A DNA stretch of 8,445 nt. Origin: a bacterium. GTDB taxonomy: Bacteria > Planctomycetota > J058 > JAJDCP01. Positions within the stretch are counted from its first letter, which is position 1. Each line of letters starts with the position of its first letter. The notes under the pieces were generated by a model that worked only from the letters and a program-made list of their open reading frames with translations, ran no database searches and was not told where the DNA came from. The position numbers and the translations under genes are program-made. The DNA is taken from positions 1-8,445 of the forward strand of contig JAUIEM010000420.1 of assembly GCA_030428695.1 (NCBI GenBank). The letters are read 5' to 3'. Positions 6,907-8,445 of this stretch are shown piece after piece.

Positions 6907-7062
6907 GGCGCTGTCTGGGACCAAATCCTTGTTTTTCGGTGAGGTTTCGTCGTCGATGGCAAGGAGCGAGGAGCTCGCATACGGGCTGTATTCGGGCGAC
7001 GAGCGACGCAGCCAGCGGCGACGAGGGCCAGCGAAAACGAGGATTTGTTCCCTGACAGCGCC
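6907..7062. repeat. Roughly 156-bp imperfect palindrome (MITE-like / fold-back repeat) in the PKS leader
   Basis: The outer arms 6907-6938 and 7032-7062 are inverted copies: three mismatches (at 6916, 6921 and 6930) and one extra T. The first nine terminal bases GGCGCTGTC match perfectly. A second paired block, 6948-6960 with 7011-7023, matches at 12 of 13 positions counting one G-T. The centre lies at 6985 within ATAC...GTAT (6979-6991). The element fills most of the 226-bp gap between the two transcription units and holds no convincing gene. The two-arm symmetry and short size suggest a non-autonomous mobile repeat, though no clear target-site duplication is visible. If transcribed from upstream it would form a long hairpin ending one base before the PKS ribosome binding site. 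Confidence 0.75.
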
Positions 7063-7095
7063 CAAGAGTGAGGCGAGGGAATACCACAGCCGGGC

Positions 7096-7120
7096 GGGCG
7101 GCCGCAATGGCCAGCCGCCC
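7096..7120 (-). terminator. GC-rich hairpin after the PPC-repeat gene
   Basis: A perfect 7-bp inverted repeat (GGGCGGC 7096-7102, GCCGCCC 7114-7120) with an 11-base loop. It starts one base past the TGA stop at 7124-7122. No T-run follows, so it is a possible terminator or a 3'-end stabilising hairpin, not a classic intrinsic terminator. Confidence 0.45.
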
Positions 7121-7121
7121 T

Positions 7122-8445
7122 TCAGCGCCAGGAGACGTCGGCGGGGTCGCTGCCCTGGTCGACCGCGAAGCTGCGGAAGATCAGGGTCGCGGGCGCGGGC
7201 GCGGCGGTTCCGCGACGCACCAGGCCGCGGGACTGGAAGATCAGCTGGCCTTCCGAGGAGAGGAAGCCCGACCGGCCCGCCGGACGGAAGGAGAAGACCT
7301 CCGGCACCGTGCGCCAGTCGCCGTCGAGCTCTTCCTGCAGAGCGACGCCGACGAACGTCTCGCCCTCGAGGTGGAAGACCAGCCGGTGGGCGCTCTCGGC
7401 GAGGAGGAAGGCGGCGCTGGTCAGCACCAGCCGGGTGCCGTCCTCGGTCTCCTCTTCCCGCAGGTCCGCGATCGTCGCGTTGAGCAGGATGTCGCCGGCG
7501 GCGTCCGCGTCGGCGAAGATCTGCAGGCTGACGCGCGGGTCGTACAGGACCTTCTCCGCCAGCTGCTTCGCGACCGGATCGCTGACGCCCCGACCCTGCG
7601 CGAGGCGCAGGGTGTAGCCGTTGCGGCTCAGGCGGTTGCCGACGGCGTAGACCTGCACGTGCACCGTCGCAGGGACGTCGGTCTGCCAGACGCAGGACTC
7701 GCCGTCCTCGCTGCTCGTCGAGCTGGTCAGCTGCCAGCCGTCCTCGTCGGTGATCGCGAGCTCGAGGTCGCCGGCGGCGTGCTCGAAGTCGATCGCGACC
7801 TGCAGCTCCTGCCCGGCCTCGAGCTCGACCTTGTACCAGTCCTGGCCGGTGCAGACCAGATCCTCGTAGAAGCCGGGCTCGATCGCGGCCGCGAAGCCGA
7901 CGAGCTCGTTCGGCTCGAAGCGGTCTTCCGCCTCCCAGACCGGCGTCTCGATGTGCAGGTTGTACAGGTAGTAGGCGTTGTAGACGCGGAGGTGATACTC
8001 CTGGGGGCCGCCCGGGGTGTAGAAGCGCAGGTGCTCGGTGTCGGCGCCGCCCGCCGCGCGCTGCAGGAGGACGCCATCACTGGAGTAGAGCTCGCAGTCG
8101 ATGTCGCCACGGGAGTGTTTGAAGTCGAGCCGCACCTCGATGGCCCGCCCCTCGGGCACCGCCACCCGGTAGTTGTCCTCGCCGAGCAGCAGCAGGTCGG
8201 TGTAGCTCCCGGTCTCGAGCCAGGCCGCCGTGTACACGTCGTCGTTGGGCTCGAAGCGGTCGGCCGGGATCGGCTCGCCGTTGGTGACCTCGAGGGAGAA
8301 GCTCCCCTTCGGACCGCGGACGCGCGCGTACAGGATCCCGTCCAGCGGACCGAGCACCGCGGCCTGCTCGTCGGCCGAGAAGCTGGTCGAGCCGACGAGC
8401 GTCCAACCGCGACGGTCGAGCAGGTGCAGGTCGAGGTCGCCGGCG
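7122..8445 (-). CDS. C-terminal part of a PPC-like repeat protein, probably secreted (5' end beyond the window)
   Basis: 440 residues are visible. The frame stays open to the right edge, and its first visible residues (AGDLDLHLLDRRGW) already belong to a repeat, so the GTG at 8357 is not the real start. Two full units begin with DRFEPN: about 7926-8261 (112 residues) and 7593-7925 (111 residues). Both carry the pattern 'G-x-D-x-Y-x-V ... D-F-x-H-x-x-G-D-(I/L)-(D/E)' followed by a (D/S)-x-G turn, which is typical of bacterial pre-peptidase C-terminal (PPC) beta-sandwich domains. These domains occur in multiple copies in secreted proteases and surface proteins. A 156-residue tail (7122-7592) follows, with no family I recognise: it is strand-rich and begins with GVSDPVAKQLAEKVLYD. 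No catalytic domain is visible; it may lie upstream. The protein has no evident link to the PKS, being separated by a hairpin and a palindromic repeat. Export is inferred from the domain type, since no signal peptide is in view. Confidence 0.85.
   Translation of the reverse strand, partial: AGDLDLHLLDRRGWTLVGSTSFSADEQAAVLGPLDGILYARVRGPKGSFSLEVTNGEPIPADRFEPNDDVYTAAWLETGSYTDLLLLGEDNYRVAVPEGRAIEVRLDFKHSRGDIDCELYSSDGVLLQRAAGGADTEHLRFYTPGGPQEYHLRVYNAYYLYNLHIETPVWEAEDRFEPNELVGFAAAIEPGFYEDLVCTGQDWYKVELEAGQELQVAIDFEHAAGDLELAITDEDGWQLTSSTSSEDGESCVWQTDVPATVHVQVYAVGNRLSRNGYTLRLAQGRGVSDPVAKQLAEKVLYDPRVSLQIFADADAAGDILLNATIADLREEETEDGTRLVLTSAAFLLAESAHRLVFHLEGETFVGVALQEELDGDWRTVPEVFSFRPAGRSGFLSSEGQLIFQSRGLVRRGTAAPAPATLIFRSFAVDQGSDPADVSWR

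Noticed and set aside
803..6907. Very long plus-strand open frames (803-4540 and 4544-6907) opposite the PKS
   Set aside because: No domain motifs and low-complexity composition; antisense shadows of a high-GC gene whose real coding strand is clear.
6930..6962. Possible -35 (TTGCCA) upstream of the PKS within the palindrome
   Set aside because: No acceptable -10 element at suitable spacing; the match is too weak to call a promoter.
6896..7087. N-terminal extension of the PKS to an ATG at 7087
   Set aside because: The added 64 residues come from the palindromic repeat, lack any PKS docking feature, and bypass the strong AGGAGG next to the GTG at 6895.
6904..7107. Small open frames across the intergenic palindrome (6904-7107 minus, 6929-7483 plus)
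   Set aside because: They arise from the inverted-repeat sequence, have no recognisable domain, and one runs antisense into the PPC-repeat gene.
8355..8357. GTG at 8357 as the start of the PPC-repeat protein
   Set aside because: The frame continues to the window edge with 29 further residues that match the repeat pattern (GDLDLxLxDxxGW), so the gene is truncated by the window instead.

Overview
This is a very GC-rich (roughly 70% or more) bacterial window in which every credible gene lies on the minus strand. It holds three genes: the 3' part of a large secreted-type protein (right edge), a complete single-module type I polyketide synthase (PKS), and a small thioesterase-family protein translationally coupled to the PKS. 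The GTG start, GC bias and the 'DRFEPN' repeat protein would fit a high-GC lineage such as Myxococcota, Acidobacteriota or Planctomycetota. That is a guess from style, and the sequence contains no taxonomic marker.

Reading in the direction of transcription (right to left): 8445-7122 is the C-terminal 440 residues of a protein built from about 110-residue PPC-like (bacterial pre-peptidase C-terminal) beta-sandwich repeats followed by an unrecognised 156-residue tail. It ends in a GC-rich hairpin (7120-7096). Positions 7062-6907 hold a roughly 156-bp imperfect palindrome, a MITE-like or fold-back repeat, which stops one base short of the Shine-Dalgarno sequence of the PKS. Positions 6895-719 encode a 2058-residue PKS with the order KS-AT-KR-DH-ER-ACP. 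The thioesterase-like gene (722-45) overlaps the PKS stop by four bases (ATGA). Two tight GC-rich hairpins follow its stop codon at 45-3, so the two-gene unit probably ends at the left edge of the window.

The PKS and its partner look like a compact, fully reducing polyketide or lipid-making unit. KS and malonyl-type AT extend the chain, KR, DH and ER can take the beta-carbon to a saturated methylene, the ACP carries the chain, and the coupled TE-like protein would act on it in trans. There is no recognisable docking domain at either end of the PKS, and no loading module, phosphopantetheinyl transferase or tailoring gene in view. Iterative action is therefore plausible but unproven.

Three features depart from the textbook pattern. 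First, DH and ER lie after the KR catalytic core, and a KR-C-terminus-like segment reappears just before the ACP, as if DH-ER had been inserted into the KR. Second, the TE-like protein has Cys, Glu and Pro where the family normally has Ser, Asp and His. Third, the region directly upstream of the PKS is occupied by the long palindrome.
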